Shown here: positions 1-8,490 of the stretch, piece by piece
How the letters are laid out: each line of letters begins with the position of its first letter
Numbering within the stretch: the stretch's first letter is position 1
Assembly: GCF_013362815.1 (NCBI RefSeq)
Contig: NZ_JABFVK010000025.1
Span: 1-64,000 of the forward strand
Origin: Hamadaea sp.
GTDB taxonomy: Bacteria > Actinomycetota > Actinomycetes > Mycobacteriales > Micromonosporaceae
Direction: 5' to 3'
DNA length: 64,000 nucleotides
Made by a program: the position numbers and the translations under genes
The notes under the pieces: generated by a model
The model's database searches: none
The model's input: the letters and a program-made list of their open reading frames with translations, nothing else
What the model was told of the DNA's origin: nothing

Positions 1-439
1 TCGCCTTCATGGCACCGGCCAGCTTGGCCAGCAGCACCTCACGGGACTCCAGGTCAGCGATCTTGGTGACCTCGGCCGCCGTGATCGCCTTGCCCTCGAA
101 AACGCCACCCTTGATGACGAGGAGCGGGTTGGCCTTCGCGAAATCACGAAGGCTCTTCGCCGCCTCGACGGGGTCGCCGGAGACGAAGGCGAGCGCGGTA
201 GGACCGGTGAACAGCGCATCGAGGCCATCGATGCCCGCCTCGGTCGCGGCCCGCTTCGCGAGCGTGTTCTTCGCGACCGTGTAGCTGGTCGTCCGGCCCA
301 GCGAGCGCCGCAGCTCGGTCAGCTGCGCCACGGTGAGTCCGCGGTACTCGGTGAGCACGGTGGCCGGCGAGTTGCGGAAGTTCTCGGTGAGCTCCGCGAC
401 CGCACCTGCCTTGTCGGCCCGGATCGGCTTGTCCGCCAT
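1..439 (-). CDS. rplJ: 50S ribosomal protein L10 (partial, C-terminus off the left edge)
   Basis: L10 anchors the L7/L12 stalk to the large ribosomal subunit. About 146 N-terminal residues are visible, beginning [17 protein letters not shown], with the family-typical [19 protein letters not shown] and TLAKRA segments. The ATG follows a strong purine-rich ribosome site (AGGAGAGAGGAGGG). The 3' end runs off the window, so the usual partner rplL is not visible. Upstream lies an L10-type leader, and rplA/rplK lie further upstream on the same strand, as in the standard rplKAJL order. Here, however, a plus-strand membrane protein and GntR gene are inserted between rplA and rplJ. Confidence 0.97.
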   Translation of the reverse strand, partial: MADKPIRADKAGAVAELTENFRNSPATVLTEYRGLTVAQLTELRRSLGRTTSYTVAKNTLAKRAATEAGIDGLDALFTGPTALAFVSGDPVEAAKSLRDFAKANPLLVIKGGVFEGKAITAAEVTKIADLESREVLLAKLAGAMKA

Positions 440-499
440 GTCCCTCCTCTCTCCTGCTTCGAGCTGGTCAGGTCGCGCCCGATATTCGGGCCGGGAGGA

Positions 500-660
500 A
501 CCGGGAAAAGCAAAACGCCCCGGCGCAGGCGCACGGGGCTTCTTCGGCGCTGAGCGCCGGGAGCAAATCCGTCATCCTGCGCGGGTCGCCCGCCTGTCGC
601 GGGACCTTCGACCACGCCCTTTGCGGGCGCGATGACCAGCGGTCTCTGGGTGAAACTCCA
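500..660 (-). promoter_or_regulatory. L10-type ribosomal protein leader with attenuator-like hairpin
   Basis: The 5' untranslated region of rplJ contains conserved-looking structured RNA. It has an early AGACCGCTGGTC-like segment, then a GCCCCG...CGGGGC hairpin (517-539) followed on the transcript by a T-rich tract (GTTTTGCTTTT). This matches the known organisation of L10(L12)4-binding leaders that autoregulate rplJL. Boundaries are approximate and the assignment rests on position and visible stems, not on a covariance search. Confidence 0.7.
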
Positions 661-714
661 GCAAGGTTACGCGGAGCGGCCCGCCGATGCCAAATCGGCT
701 CACCTGTGACCTGG

Positions 715-779
715 CTTGTATCAAGCTCTTGACACAAGAGGATCGGTGTTCTTTCCTTGTATCACTCGTCTGACACAAG
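715..779 (+). promoter_or_regulatory. Two tandem 24-bp operators upstream of the membrane protein/GntR operon
   Basis: Two copies of the inverted repeat CTTGTATCA-N6-TGACACAAG lie at 715-738 and 756-779, with starts 41 bp apart. The arms are identical in the two copies and only the six central bases differ. They end 23 bp before the start at 803. A TTGACA hexamer (729-734) overlaps the first copy. The arrangement and the downstream YtrA-type GntR gene suggest autoregulation by that protein. This is inference, though YtrA-type operators in other bacteria are also long inverted repeats. Confidence 0.7.
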
Positions 780-802
780 CCACGTGACACCTGGGAGAAT
801 CG

Positions 803-1582
803 ATGCGCCTGCGCTTGCTCAGCCTCGGCCTGGCCGGCTGGCTGCTCGTCACCCTGCTGCTCCTCGACTGGTACGCCCTCGCCCTGCCCGCCTTCGCGAT
901 GGTCCTCGGCGCGGGTGTGCTGCTGGCTCAGGGACGGCCACGGCGTACCGCGTCGCCGGGGCAGAGCCGCGCGCAGTTGACCGCCCGGGAACTCGACGAC
1001 TACGTCCCCGTACGCCTTCAGCGGGCCAATCGCGTACTGATGATCGCCGCGTTCGTGACGGTGATCCTGCTGGCTCCGTTGCTGCGCGCCCTGCGCGGGC
1101 TCACCTCGTCGTGGGCGTACAACATCGCGTGGCACAGCCTCCCATCGTCGGATGGCGAATGGACCAACGCCATGAGCACGCGGTCGATGCTGGAAATGTG
1201 GCCGTACGCCGGATTCTGGGGATCGCTGCCCAGCCTCTTCGTCCTGATCGTGACCGCCGTCGCGACGCCGATCCTGCTCCGACGAGTCGTCGAGGCCGGA
1301 CAAGGCGGGGAGTTATGGCGACGCCGGACCACCACTGCGATAGCCGCCACCGCCGGTGCCATCTACGCCGCGCCCGTTTCGATCGTCTTCCTGGCCGCCG
1401 CCTGGGTGGCTGTTCCGCGCCACACCTTCGCCGGGCATCTGCTCGCCGACCTGGGGCAGATCCTGCTTGGCGGAGTCTTCGTCGCAGTCGCCGTCGCCGC
1501 GCTCGCCGCCTTGGCGTACTGCGCCGGTCGGCTGCTCGCGAATCCGGCGCAGGACTCGGCCGCCGAACCCGCTACGCACTGA
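803..1582 (+). CDS. Multi-pass membrane protein of unknown function paired with a GntR regulator
   Basis: A 259-residue protein that I do not recognise at family level. It has about six hydrophobic segments: two at the N-terminus (LSLGLAGWLLVTLLLL, then ALPAFAMVLGAGVLL), one near residue 80, one near 150, and two in the C-terminal third. The start ATG is preceded by a GGGAGA-like site. Its stop codon overlaps the start of the GntR gene by one base (TGATG), so the two are translationally coupled. In many actinobacteria, YtrA-type regulators control adjacent membrane proteins or ABC transporters that respond to envelope-active compounds. A similar role here is only an inference. No nucleotide-binding partner is present. 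Confidence 0.7.
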   Translation: MRLRLLSLGLAGWLLVTLLLLDWYALALPAFAMVLGAGVLLAQGRPRRTASPGQSRAQLTARELDDYVPVRLQRANRVLMIAAFVTVILLAPLLRALRGLTSSWAYNIAWHSLPSSDGEWTNAMSTRSMLEMWPYAGFWGSLPSLFVLIVTAVATPILLRRVVEAGQGGELWRRRTTTAIAATAGAIYAAPVSIVFLAAAWVAVPRHTFAGHLLADLGQILLGGVFVAVAVAALAALAYCAGRLLANPAQDSAAEPATH

Positions 1583-1944
1583 TGGCCACCGTTGAACTAC
1601 GCCCCGGCCCCGTCCCGCCCTACGAACAGATCCGGGCGCAGATCGCCGAGCTCATCGCGATCGGGACACTCCCGGCCGGGCACCGGCTGCCGTCGATCCG
1701 GCAGCTCGCGGCCGACCTCGGCGTCGCCACCGGGACGGTCGCGCGGGCGTACCAGGAAATGGAGATCGCCGGCCTTGTGCGTACCAGAGGATCAGGCGGA
1801 ACCGTGGTCGCCAGCCGCCGGACGGGCGAACAGCTGGACCCCGCCGGGCGGCTTTCCGCTCTGGCCCTGAGCTTCGTGACCGCGGCCCGGCGGCTGGGCG
1901 CGGACGACGCGGCGATCCTCGAAAGTGTCAGGGGTTCCCTGTAG
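1582..1944 (+). CDS. GntR-family transcriptional regulator, YtrA subfamily
   Basis: A 120-residue DNA-binding protein. The first 70 residues form the GntR winged helix-turn-helix: PPYEQIRAQIAELIA, then LPSIRQLAADLGVATGTVARA as the recognition unit, and a wing ending in TRGSGGTVV. The remaining roughly 50 residues are too short for a FadR or MocR effector domain, which is typical of the YtrA subfamily. It lies immediately downstream of, and overlaps by one base, the membrane protein gene. It probably binds the paired CTTGTATCA inverted repeats at 715-779. The ligand is unknown. Confidence 0.9.
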   Translation: MATVELRPGPVPPYEQIRAQIAELIAIGTLPAGHRLPSIRQLAADLGVATGTVARAYQEMEIAGLVRTRGSGGTVVASRRTGEQLDPAGRLSALALSFVTAARRLGADDAAILESVRGSL

Positions 1945-1951
1945 AAAAAGC

Positions 1952-1992
1952 GACAGAGGCTTGAGCGCCACGGGGGAGCTCAAGCCTCTGTC
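1952..1992 (-). terminator. Hairpin terminator between the convergent GntR gene and rplA
   Basis: A 15-bp perfect inverted repeat, GACAGAGGCTTGAGC / GCTCAAGCCTCTGTC. On the minus strand it is followed by CTTTTTC, a U-tract suited to ending rplKA transcription. The plus-strand side lacks a comparable T-run. Confidence 0.85.
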
Positions 1993-2014
1993 TACGTCGG
2001 ACGGTGAGTGGGCG

Positions 2015-2728
2015 TCAGCCCTCCGCGCCCTCGTGGAAGTTCCGCGTCACGCTCGGGTCGACCGGAACGCCCGGGCCCATCGTGGTCGTGACGGTGATCT
2101 TCTTGACGTACTTGCCCTTGGCGGCCGACGGCTTGGCCCGCTGCACCTCGTCGACGACGGCGGCATAGTTGTCGATCAGCTGCTCCGCCGAGAAGGACGC
2201 CTTGCCGATGATCAGGTGGAGGTTGGAGTGCTTGTCCACCCGGAAGGTGATCTTTCCACCCTTGATCTCGTTGACGGCCTTGGTGACGTCCATGGTGACG
2301 GTGCCGGTCTTCGGGTTCGGCATGAGACCGCGCGGGCCCAGGATCCGCGCGATCCGACCGATCTTGGCCATCTGGTCCGGCGTGGCGATCGCCGCGTCGA
2401 ACTCCAGCCACCCCTCCTGAATCCGCGCGACCAGCTCGTCGGTACCGACGACGTCGGCTCCGGCAGCCTCGGCCTCGGCGGCCTTCTCACCGGCGGCGAA
2501 AACGATCACGCGCGCGGTCTTGCCGGTGCCGTGCGGCAGGTTGACGGTGCCCCGGACCATCTGGTCCGCCTTACGCGGGTCGACACCGAGGCGCATCGCG
2601 ACCTCGACCGTGGCGTCGAACTTGGTGGGGCTCGTCTGCTGCGCCAGCTTGATGGCGTCGGCGGGGGCGTAGAGCTTGCTGCGGTCGACCTTCTCGGCCG
2701 CCTGCTTGTAAGCCTTGCTGTGCTGCAT
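2015..2728 (-). CDS. rplA: 50S ribosomal protein L1
   Basis: The 237-residue length and sequence fit L1, which binds 23S rRNA at the L1 stalk and can repress translation of its own operon. The N-terminus reads [22 protein letters not shown]. Diagnostic segments include [42 protein letters not shown] near residue 125, and [12 protein letters not shown]. It lies 80 bp downstream of rplK in the same orientation and ends at the hairpin at 1952-1992. The direct link to rplJ seen in many genomes is interrupted by the opposing membrane/GntR pair. Confidence 0.98.
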   Translation of the reverse strand: MQHSKAYKQAAEKVDRSKLYAPADAIKLAQQTSPTKFDATVEVAMRLGVDPRKADQMVRGTVNLPHGTGKTARVIVFAAGEKAAEAEAAGADVVGTDELVARIQEGWLEFDAAIATPDQMAKIGRIARILGPRGLMPNPKTGTVTMDVTKAVNEIKGGKITFRVDKHSNLHLIIGKASFSAEQLIDNYAAVVDEVQRAKPSAAKGKYVKKITVTTTMGPGVPVDPSVTRNFHEGAEG

Positions 2729-2808
2729 CTCTGCTCAATCTCCTGTGGTCTGCAACGAGCCGCGTGGGGCGGCTCTCCCACGGCGCCACCAGCTGCGGCG
2801 CCTCAAAG

Positions 2809-3243
2809 TCACTCGCTGACGGTGATGCCCATCGACCGGGCGGTGCCGGCGATGATCTTCATGGCCTGCTCGACGTCATTGGCGTTGAGGTCGGACATCT
2901 TCTTCTCGGCGATCTCCCGCACCTGGGCGCTGGTGACCTTGCCGACCTTCTCCTTGTGCGGAACGCCCGAGCCCTTGGGCACGCCGGCCGCCTTGATCAG
3001 CAGCTGGGCGGCGGGCGGGGTCTTCAGCACGAAGGTGAAGGACCGGTCCTCGTAAACGGTGATCTGCGCCGGAACGACGTCACCGCGCATCGAGTCGGTC
3101 GCGGCGTTGTACGCCTTGACGAACTCCATGATGTTCACACCGTGCTGACCGAGCGCGGGACCGACCGGCGGAGCCGGAGTCGCCGACGCAGCCTTCAGCT
3201 GAAGCGTGAACGTCTTGACGATCTTCTTCTTCTTCGGAGGCAT
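2809..3243 (-). CDS. rplK: 50S ribosomal protein L11
   Basis: A 144-residue protein and clear L11, the GTPase-centre protein that binds the thiostrepton loop of 23S rRNA. The N-terminal domain includes the proline-rich [26 protein letters not shown] region. The C-terminal RNA-binding domain includes [25 protein letters not shown] and the terminal [10 protein letters not shown] motif. The [12 protein letters not shown] start is normal for actinobacteria. It is upstream of rplA and downstream of nusG, the canonical secE-nusG-rplK-rplA order. Confidence 0.98.
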   Translation of the reverse strand: MPPKKKKIVKTFTLQLKAASATPAPPVGPALGQHGVNIMEFVKAYNAATDSMRGDVVPAQITVYEDRSFTFVLKTPPAAQLLIKAAGVPKGSGVPHKEKVGKVTSAQVREIAEKKMSDLNANDVEQAMKIIAGTARSMGITVSE

Positions 3244-3545
3244 GTCTCTTCCTGGGCTGTATGGGCAGGGTGCGGCCGCATCCCGCCCGGGGTGGTTTTC
3301 ACCGGACCGACCTGCTCAGCGCGCACGGTCAGCGCACCTGTTCACAGGCCGGACGTTCCATGATAACGCCGATAAATTCGATCTTCGAACCTGGCCCTGG
3401 CACTGAGATGCGGATCCATTTTCTCGCTGGCAAGGCGCACTGCCGGGGAGGGCTTGCCCGAGCCGCCGGAAGTGCAGTCAGTCGACGTGTGCTCCGGCAC
3501 ACGAGGTGGCGAGCAACGCCGCCAGCGGGGAAATGGGCCGTATCT
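3244..3545. other. Intergenic region between nusG and rplK, no gene
   Basis: About 300 bp with no credible ORF. It must carry the rplKA ribosome site and probably a promoter and nusG terminator, but I could not identify a convincing hairpin with a T-run or a consensus promoter. The most A/T-rich patch is around 3360-3385 (GATAACGCCGATAAATTCGATC), a plausible promoter location. Confidence 0.5.
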
Positions 3546-4259
3546 CTAAATCTTGGAGACCTGGTTGAAGTTGAGCTCGACTGGCGTCTCGCGACCGAAG
3601 ATGGAGACCAGGACCTTCAGCTTCTGCTGGTCGGCGTTGATCTCGTTGATGGTCGCCTGCAGCGAGGCGAAGGCGCCGTCGGTCACCGTGACCGAGTCGC
3701 CCACCTCGAAGTCGAGCACCTTGACCTCGACCTTGGCCTTCTTGCCCGGCTCGGCCACCGCCGCCGGGGCGAGCCACTTGAGGACCTCGTCGAGGCTCAG
3801 CGGCGCGGGACGGTCGGCCCGGTCGGTCGCACCGACGAAGCCCGTCACTCCGGGCGTGTTGCGTACGCAGGAGTAGGACTCCGGCGTCAGGTCCATCCGG
3901 ACGAGGATGTACCCGGGGAACACCTTGTTGGTGACGACCTGCCGCTTGCCGTTCTTGATCTCGGCCTCTTCGCGGGTCGGGACCTCGACCTGGAAGATGA
4001 AGTCTTCCATGTCGAGGCTGGTGATCCGGGTCTCGAGGTTCGTCTTGACCTTGTTCTCGTAACCGGCGTACGAGTGCACCACATACCAGTCGCCGGGGGC
4101 GAAGCGGAGCTTCTGCCGCAGCTCGGCGACCGGGTCGAAGGGAGCGTCGTCGTCGTCCGCCGGCTCGACCACTACCGCCTCGTCCGCCTCGTCGGCGGTC
4201 TCCTCGGCCTGGTCGACGACCTCTTCGGTCGTCACGGCGGTCTCGTCGTACTCAGCCAC
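3546..4259 (-). CDS. nusG: Transcription termination/antitermination protein NusG
   Basis: A 237-residue NusG that links RNA polymerase to ribosomes and Rho. Residues 1 to about 50 form the acidic extension typical of actinobacteria (runs of E, D and V). The NGN domain begins at [18 protein letters not shown] and contains [11 protein letters not shown] and [12 protein letters not shown]. The C-terminal KOW domain reads [21 protein letters not shown] and ends with [14 protein letters not shown]. The start is GTG. It lies 24 bp downstream of secE. Confidence 0.98.
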   Translation of the reverse strand: MAEYDETAVTTEEVVDQAEETADEADEAVVVEPADDDDAPFDPVAELRQKLRFAPGDWYVVHSYAGYENKVKTNLETRITSLDMEDFIFQVEVPTREEAEIKNGKRQVVTNKVFPGYILVRMDLTPESYSCVRNTPGVTGFVGATDRADRPAPLSLDEVLKWLAPAAVAEPGKKAKVEVKVLDFEVGDSVTVTDGAFASLQATINEINADQQKLKVLVSIFGRETPVELNFNQVSKI

Positions 4260-4283
4260 GCTCGCTCACTTCCGTCACATCTG

Positions 4284-4670
4284 TCACTTAGGGTTACCGA
4301 AGATGTAGAGCACACCCTTGGCGTAACCGAGATCGAGGAGGCCGACGAGCGTCATCATGATCGCAACGAATACCACCACGACAGCGGTGTAGGTCAGCAG
4401 ATCCTTGCGCGTCGGCCAGATGACCTTACGCAGTTCGCCGATGACCTCACGGAAGAACAGCCAGATCCGGCGCAGGCCGAACAGGCCCCGGCCCTCCGAG
4501 CGCTTCGCCGCCTTGGCATCCTTGGCGTCCTTCTTCGACGCCGCCTTGGTCGACTTGCTGTCGGATGGGCTTTCCTCGGTCAGCTCGGCGTCGTCGTCGA
4601 CAGCGTCGTCGAACACGTCTTCGACGTGCTCGGCCGCGGCGCCCTCGCCACGTCGATTGCTCTCGGCCAC
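4284..4670 (-). CDS. secE: Preprotein translocase subunit SecE
   Basis: A 128-residue single-span SecE that stabilises SecY in the membrane. The first roughly 65 residues are a charged, low-complexity cytosolic extension rich in D, E, K and A, as in other actinobacteria. The conserved core is FFREVIGELRKVIWPTRKDL, an amphipathic helix with the invariant WPTR. It is followed by one transmembrane helix (YTAVVVVFVAIMMTLVGLLDL). The start is GTG. nusG follows after 24 bp, and tRNA-Trp lies upstream on the same strand, the usual arrangement. Confidence 0.97.
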   Translation of the reverse strand: MAESNRRGEGAAAEHVEDVFDDAVDDDAELTEESPSDSKSTKAASKKDAKDAKAAKRSEGRGLFGLRRIWLFFREVIGELRKVIWPTRKDLLTYTAVVVVFVAIMMTLVGLLDLGYAKGVLYIFGNPK

Positions 4671-4800
4671 TTCGCCCTACTTCCGTGTCGCGGGGGTGGG
4701 AGTGCTTGTTTCCACACTCAGTCACACGCTAGCCGAACGCCCGCCGAATCGCGCCTGCGTTGGCCGGAGGCCAGGCCCCGCTCCGGAAAGCATCAAGCCG

Positions 4801-4873
4801 CAGGGGCGACAGGACTCGAACCTGCAACCTGCGGTTTTGGAGACCGCTGCGCTACCAATTGCGCCACACCCCT
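4801..4873 (-). tRNA. tRNA-Trp (anticodon CCA)
   Basis: A 73-nt cloverleaf. The acceptor AGGGGTG pairs with CGCCCCT, the anticodon loop is CTCCAAA with anticodon CCA, and the T-loop is TTCGAGT. CCA is not encoded. It lies upstream of secE-nusG, the common actinobacterial location. Confidence 0.96.
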
Positions 4874-5011
4874 GTGCGGAAAGCACTCCCTGACCGGTGG
4901 CAGCCACCACTGGCCGGGGTCACTCACCCCACGGCGGACCAGTGTACGGGTAGGCGTCCCCGTTGCCAACTCAGGTAGGCCACTGGACGTGATTTCGCGT
5001 TCACACAGCAG

Positions 5012-5046
5012 AAAGGCCGGCGTCCCCGCAGGGACGACCGGCCTTT
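5012..5046 (-). terminator. Rho-independent-like terminator downstream of rpmG
   Basis: AAAGGCCGG...CCGGCCTTT arms with an internal stem (GTCCC/GGGAC) lie 25 bp beyond the rpmG stop on the minus strand, ending in a CTTTC tract. Confidence 0.75.
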
Positions 5047-5070
5047 CGAAGCTGCTGGCGAACCGCCGGA

Positions 5071-5238
5071 TCAGCGGGTCTCGCGGTGCGCGGTGTGCTT
5101 GCCGCAACGCGGGCAGAACTTCTTCAGCTCAATGCGGTCCGGGTCGTTACGACGGTTCTTCTTGGTGATGTAGTTACGCTCTTTGCAGTCCACGCACGCC
5201 ATGGTGATCTTTGGACGTACGTCAGTCGCCTTAGCCAC
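5071..5238 (-). CDS. rpmG: 50S ribosomal protein L33 (zinc-binding type)
   Basis: A 55-residue L33. The start is GTG at 5238, giving [13 protein letters not shown], with an AGGAAGG site upstream; the longer open frame has no conserved sequence. Two CxxC pairs (CVDC and CPRC) form the zinc ribbon, so this is the Zn-containing form rather than the Cys-less paralogue induced under zinc starvation in actinobacteria. It lies beside tRNA-Met and tRNA-Thr on the same strand and ends at a strong hairpin. Confidence 0.97.
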   Translation of the reverse strand: MAKATDVRPKITMACVDCKERNYITKKNRRNDPDRIELKKFCPRCGKHTAHRETR

Positions 5239-5340
5239 AGCAGTGCCTTCCTGAATGAGCTGTGCATTACGAGGTCCCAGCGTAGGAGAGATTCCCGCTG
5301 AAACGCAAAAGAGCGAGTCACAAATGTGACGACGCTCAAG

Positions 5341-5413
5341 TAGCGGTGGCCGGACTTGAACCGGCGACACAGCGATTATGAGCCGCTTGCTCTACCAACT
5401 GAGCTACACCGCT
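5341..5413 (-). tRNA. tRNA-Met (anticodon CAT, elongator type)
   Basis: A 73-nt cloverleaf. The acceptor AGCGGTG pairs with CACCGCT, the anticodon loop is CTCATAA, and the discriminator is A. The fully paired acceptor end (A1:U72) indicates elongator rather than initiator tRNA. Confidence 0.93.
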
Positions 5414-5443
5414 GGGCGCGGGCTGTCCTGGGACACCCGGTCG

Positions 5444-5516
5444 AGCCCCCTTACGGAATCGAACCGTAGACCTTCTCCTTACCATGGAGACGCTCTGCCG
5501 ACTGAGCTAAGGGGGC
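5444..5516 (-). tRNA. tRNA-Thr (anticodon GGT)
   Basis: A 73-nt cloverleaf. The acceptor GCCCCCT pairs with AGGGGGC, the anticodon stem is TCTCC/GGAGA around loop ATGGTAA, anticodon GGT. It is 30 bp from tRNA-Met, probably co-transcribed. Confidence 0.95.
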
Positions 5517-5649
5517 GTGCGCCACGCTTGCCGCGTCGCGCGCCTTGGTAAGAGTACACGGCGGCTCCCGTTCCGCGAAATCGGGTTAGGCCGTCGCCCT
5601 CCCCGCGTTTCGCGGCCGGGTTACGCTCCGCGCCTCGCTGGCTAAGCCC

Positions 5650-5707
5650 CCATGATCATGGGAACTTTCTTGGCGCTATCACGCCGATTCCGCTCCCATG
5701 ATCATGG
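5650..5707. repeat. Short CATGATC palindromic element
   Basis: A perfect 14-bp inverted repeat, CCATGATCATGGGA / TCCCATGATCATGG, with a 30-nt loop. Each arm is itself palindromic around TGATCA. It sits between tRNA-Thr and the GGDEF/EAL gene stop. It belongs to the GATC palindrome family found throughout this window, and its sequence resembles the element at 59019-59078. Confidence 0.85.
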
Positions 5708-5726
5708 AGCGGCAGCACGGCAACCG

Positions 5727-8258
5727 TCAGCCCACGGCGCGCAGTCGCCGGACCTCTCCGCCCGGCGTCGGCTCACCGTCGGTACGCGCACCCAGCCAGG
5801 CCTCCAGCCGCTCGTAGGGCAGCGGCCGGCTGAAGAGGAATCCCTGCCCGATGTCGCAGCCGATCTCGGCCAGCAGATCGAGCGTGAGCTCGCTCTCGAC
5901 GCCCTCGGCCACCACGGCCAACCCGAAGTGCCGGGAGATGTCCACGACGGCCCGCACGATCGCGAGATCGCCGGCGTCGGTCGCCATCCCCTGCACGAAC
6001 GAACGGTCGATCTTGACCTCGTGCACCGGCAGCCGACGCAGGTAGGACAGCGACGAATAACCCGTCCCGAAGTCGTCGACCGAGAGGCGTACGCCGAGTT
6101 CGTAGAGCCGTCGCAGGGTCGGCAACGGCCGATCCTCCTCGCCGACGAAGCCGTCCTCGGTGATCTCCAGCGTCAGCCGGTCGGGCGACACCGCGTACTC
6201 GCGGAGGATCTCGTCCACCCGGTTCGGGAACTCCGTGTCGAGCAGCGTACGCGCAGACAGGTTGACCGCGACTCCAAGCGGACGGCCGGCGTCGATCCAT
6301 TCCCGGGCGCGCCGCAGTCCTTCGCGCAGCACAGCCTCCGTCAGCCGGCTGAGTTGCCCCGTATGCTCAGCGACCGCCACGAAGTCCTCCGGCGCGACGG
6401 AGCCATGCGTCGGGTGCTCCCAGCGGGCCAGACACTCGACCCCGACCAGATGCCGGTCGCGCAGGTCGACCTTCGGCTGGAAGTAGACCTCTAGCTCGTT
6501 GTTGTCCAAGGCTCGCCGTAGATCCCCGGCCAGCCCCAGCCGCCGCACCGACCGCGACTCCATGCCGAGACTGAACAGCTGTACGCCGTTCGCACTCGAC
6601 TTAGCGGCATGAGTGGCCAACTCGGCCCGTTGCAACAAGGTCGCCGGATCCGTCCCGTGATCGGGATGAACCACGATCCCGACGGCGGTGTCCACGTCGA
6701 GCGTCAACGTCCCGAAGCTCAGTGGCTGCTGCAACTGCTTCCGCAAGCTCGTCGCCAGCGCAGTAGCCGCCTCGGCGCTCGCAATCCGCAGCGTCACGAC
6801 GAACTCGTCCCCGCCGACGCGACCCACCAACGCACCCGGTGCGGCCGCACCCCGCAACCGCGCCGCGACTTCCGCGATCAGCCGGTCGCCGGCGGCGTAC
6901 CCCAGCGAATCGTTCACGTCGCGCAACGAGTCGACGTCGAAGAACAGGACCGCGACCACCTCGCCCGGCGCGCGAACCTTCACCGACTCCTCCAGCGCCG
7001 TCGTCACGCGGCGGCGATTCGGGAGTCCTGTCAAGGCATCGTGGTACGCGTCGTAGCGCAGTCGGTCGACGAGACGTGAGTTCTCCACCGCTACCGCGGC
7101 ATGCGCCGCTACGGCTTCGAGCAGCTTCACATCCGCGGGCATGAATTTGGCCGAGTCGCCAAGGCGCTGCGCGACCTCAAGCGTCCCAATCACGGCGGAG
7201 CCCGTTCGAAGCGGCACAACGATGGCGTCCTTGCCGCCGCGCGAAATCAGCAGATCAGACAATTCGCTATCGCCGAAGGATGGGCCGACGGCGAGGGTCT
7301 CTCGGGTATCCAAAACATGCTGCCGCAGTTCGTCAGGCGTCTCGGCGACATCCAGGAGGCCCAACGAGTCGACTTTCGCACTCAGCAAGACCTCGGGATG
7401 TCTGCCCTGCTCCGGAAGCCATAGGGACGCGGACTCCGCCGACAAAAGGGCGCGGACGCGTCCCAAGAGGACGTCGATCAACGTCCCGTCATGCCGGTTG
7501 TCCGCGATCGCCCGCGTGAGCTCATAGATCGAAGCTAGGGAGTTGTGTTGCCTGAGGAACCCTGCATAGGACCGGTACGCGGCGGTAAAGCAGGCGACTA
7601 GCAAGACGAACAGGAGCATTGCCCAGACACTCTGCGCCAGCAGGATCAGGAAAACTATCGCGACCGTCATATTGACGAGCGCAACCGTCACTCCCGTCAC
7701 AACGGTAGTTCCCATCACACGCGGCGTGATTCGTCCTTGCACAAGAGTGATGACAGCCGTGACCGCGCCAAACGATACGAAGTGGCCGATAAGACCGGCG
7801 GCGTACAGGCCCAGCCAGGTCATCGGTTTAGTTGCGTCGAGGTGTCCGTATTGGCCGAACAATCCCAGGACCAGTTCGGCGAAGACGGTGCACGCAGCGG
7901 CGGTCGCGATATTGAACGACGCCTTGACCGGTGCCATCCGACGCCGTGCTTGGTTCAGCGACGTCGCTAGGACCCGAACCAAGATCAGAGTGATCGGAGG
8001 CAGGAAGAACAAACCGAGGATGAGCGGAATCTCGACCAGCGTGACACCGAACGACTGCCGGCGGATCTCGAAGCGCATCCGGACTGTGTCCGCCCAGACG
8101 AACAGAACCAGGAACCCGAGACCGAGAAGCCACTTACCTGCCGGTTCGTCAGCCCGAGCAGCAACGACCGCCGCCAAGCTCGCGGCTAGCAGGCCAAGAG
8201 GCCCTGTCACCAGCCATGCAAGGTCGGGGGACCTCCGAGCGATCAGCGAGTCCGCCAC
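5727..8258 (-). CDS. Membrane GGDEF/EAL cyclic-di-GMP enzyme with GAF domain
   Basis: An 843-residue bifunctional candidate for making and degrading c-di-GMP. Residues 1 to about 225 hold roughly seven hydrophobic helices, a membrane sensor region I cannot assign. A GAF-like domain follows (about 250-400). The GGDEF domain (about 410-570) has an intact GGDEF signature. The EAL domain (about 580-830) has ECLARW in place of EALLRW, and keeps NLSA, EITE, DDFGTGYSS, KIDRSFV and AEGVE, so phosphodiesterase activity looks possible. The start is GTG after a GGGAGAGGG site. It lies 40 bp downstream of the small secreted-peptide gene, so the two are probably one operon, with YajQ (a c-di-GMP effector family) next. 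Confidence 0.95.
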   Translation of the reverse strand: MADSLIARRSPDLAWLVTGPLGLLAASLAAVVAARADEPAGKWLLGLGFLVLFVWADTVRMRFEIRRQSFGVTLVEIPLILGLFFLPPITLILVRVLATSLNQARRRMAPVKASFNIATAAACTVFAELVLGLFGQYGHLDATKPMTWLGLYAAGLIGHFVSFGAVTAVITLVQGRITPRVMGTTVVTGVTVALVNMTVAIVFLILLAQSVWAMLLFVLLVACFTAAYRSYAGFLRQHNSLASIYELTRAIADNRHDGTLIDVLLGRVRALLSAESASLWLPEQGRHPEVLLSAKVDSLGLLDVAETPDELRQHVLDTRETLAVGPSFGDSELSDLLISRGGKDAIVVPLRTGSAVIGTLEVAQRLGDSAKFMPADVKLLEAVAAHAAVAVENSRLVDRLRYDAYHDALTGLPNRRRVTTALEESVKVRAPGEVVAVLFFDVDSLRDVNDSLGYAAGDRLIAEVAARLRGAAAPGALVGRVGGDEFVVTLRIASAEAATALATSLRKQLQQPLSFGTLTLDVDTAVGIVVHPDHGTDPATLLQRAELATHAAKSSANGVQLFSLGMESRSVRRLGLAGDLRRALDNNELEVYFQPKVDLRDRHLVGVECLARWEHPTHGSVAPEDFVAVAEHTGQLSRLTEAVLREGLRRAREWIDAGRPLGVAVNLSARTLLDTEFPNRVDEILREYAVSPDRLTLEITEDGFVGEEDRPLPTLRRLYELGVRLSVDDFGTGYSSLSYLRRLPVHEVKIDRSFVQGMATDAGDLAIVRAVVDISRHFGLAVVAEGVESELTLDLLAEIGCDIGQGFLFSRPLPYERLEAWLGARTDGEPTPGGEVRRLRAVG

Positions 8259-8298
8259 ATACCCTCTCCCGCCTCAGCCACGACTAGCCAGCGTCAAG

Positions 8299-8490
8299 CT
8301 AATCCCAGTCGTACTCGGCAAGGACGGAGAAGGTCGGGCCGGCAGCGCCGCTCACAGGAGCGCTCGCCGTCGAGTCCGCCGGGACTTGATCCCAGTCATA
8401 CTCTCCGGCGCTGGCAGCGCCAGCCAGCGGACCACCCAATGCAAGCACGACGGCACCGAGCATCAGGATGCGGCGAAGGTTCTTCGTCAT
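8299..8490 (-). CDS. Small secreted peptide with duplicated EYDWD motif
   Basis: A 63-residue peptide. MTKNLRR is followed by a hydrophobic stretch ending GAASA, a typical signal peptide with a cleavage site near residue 28. The mature part of about 35 residues opens with GEYDWD and ends exactly with EYDWD; the linker is rich in S, A, P and T. The ATG has a clear AGGAG site seven bases upstream, which supports translation. It precedes the GGDEF/EAL gene by 40 bp in the same direction. I do not recognise the family. Possible roles include a ligand for the membrane sensor domain, a signalling peptide or a peptide precursor; none is demonstrated. Confidence 0.8.
   Translation of the reverse strand: MTKNLRRILMLGAVVLALGGPLAGAASAGEYDWDQVPADSTASAPVSGAAGPTFSVLAEYDWD

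Noticed and set aside
757-1581. N-terminal extension of the GntR frame
   Set aside because: Low-complexity Arg/Pro-rich translation overlapping the membrane protein gene; the conserved domain starts at 1582.
1925-3055. Plus-strand 376-codon open frame
   Set aside because: Antisense shadow of rplA and rplK.
3261-5168. Plus-strand 635-codon open frame
   Set aside because: It runs antisense over nusG, secE and tRNA-Trp, has a composition-driven sequence (R, G, L, V-rich) and no family features; a high-GC shadow.
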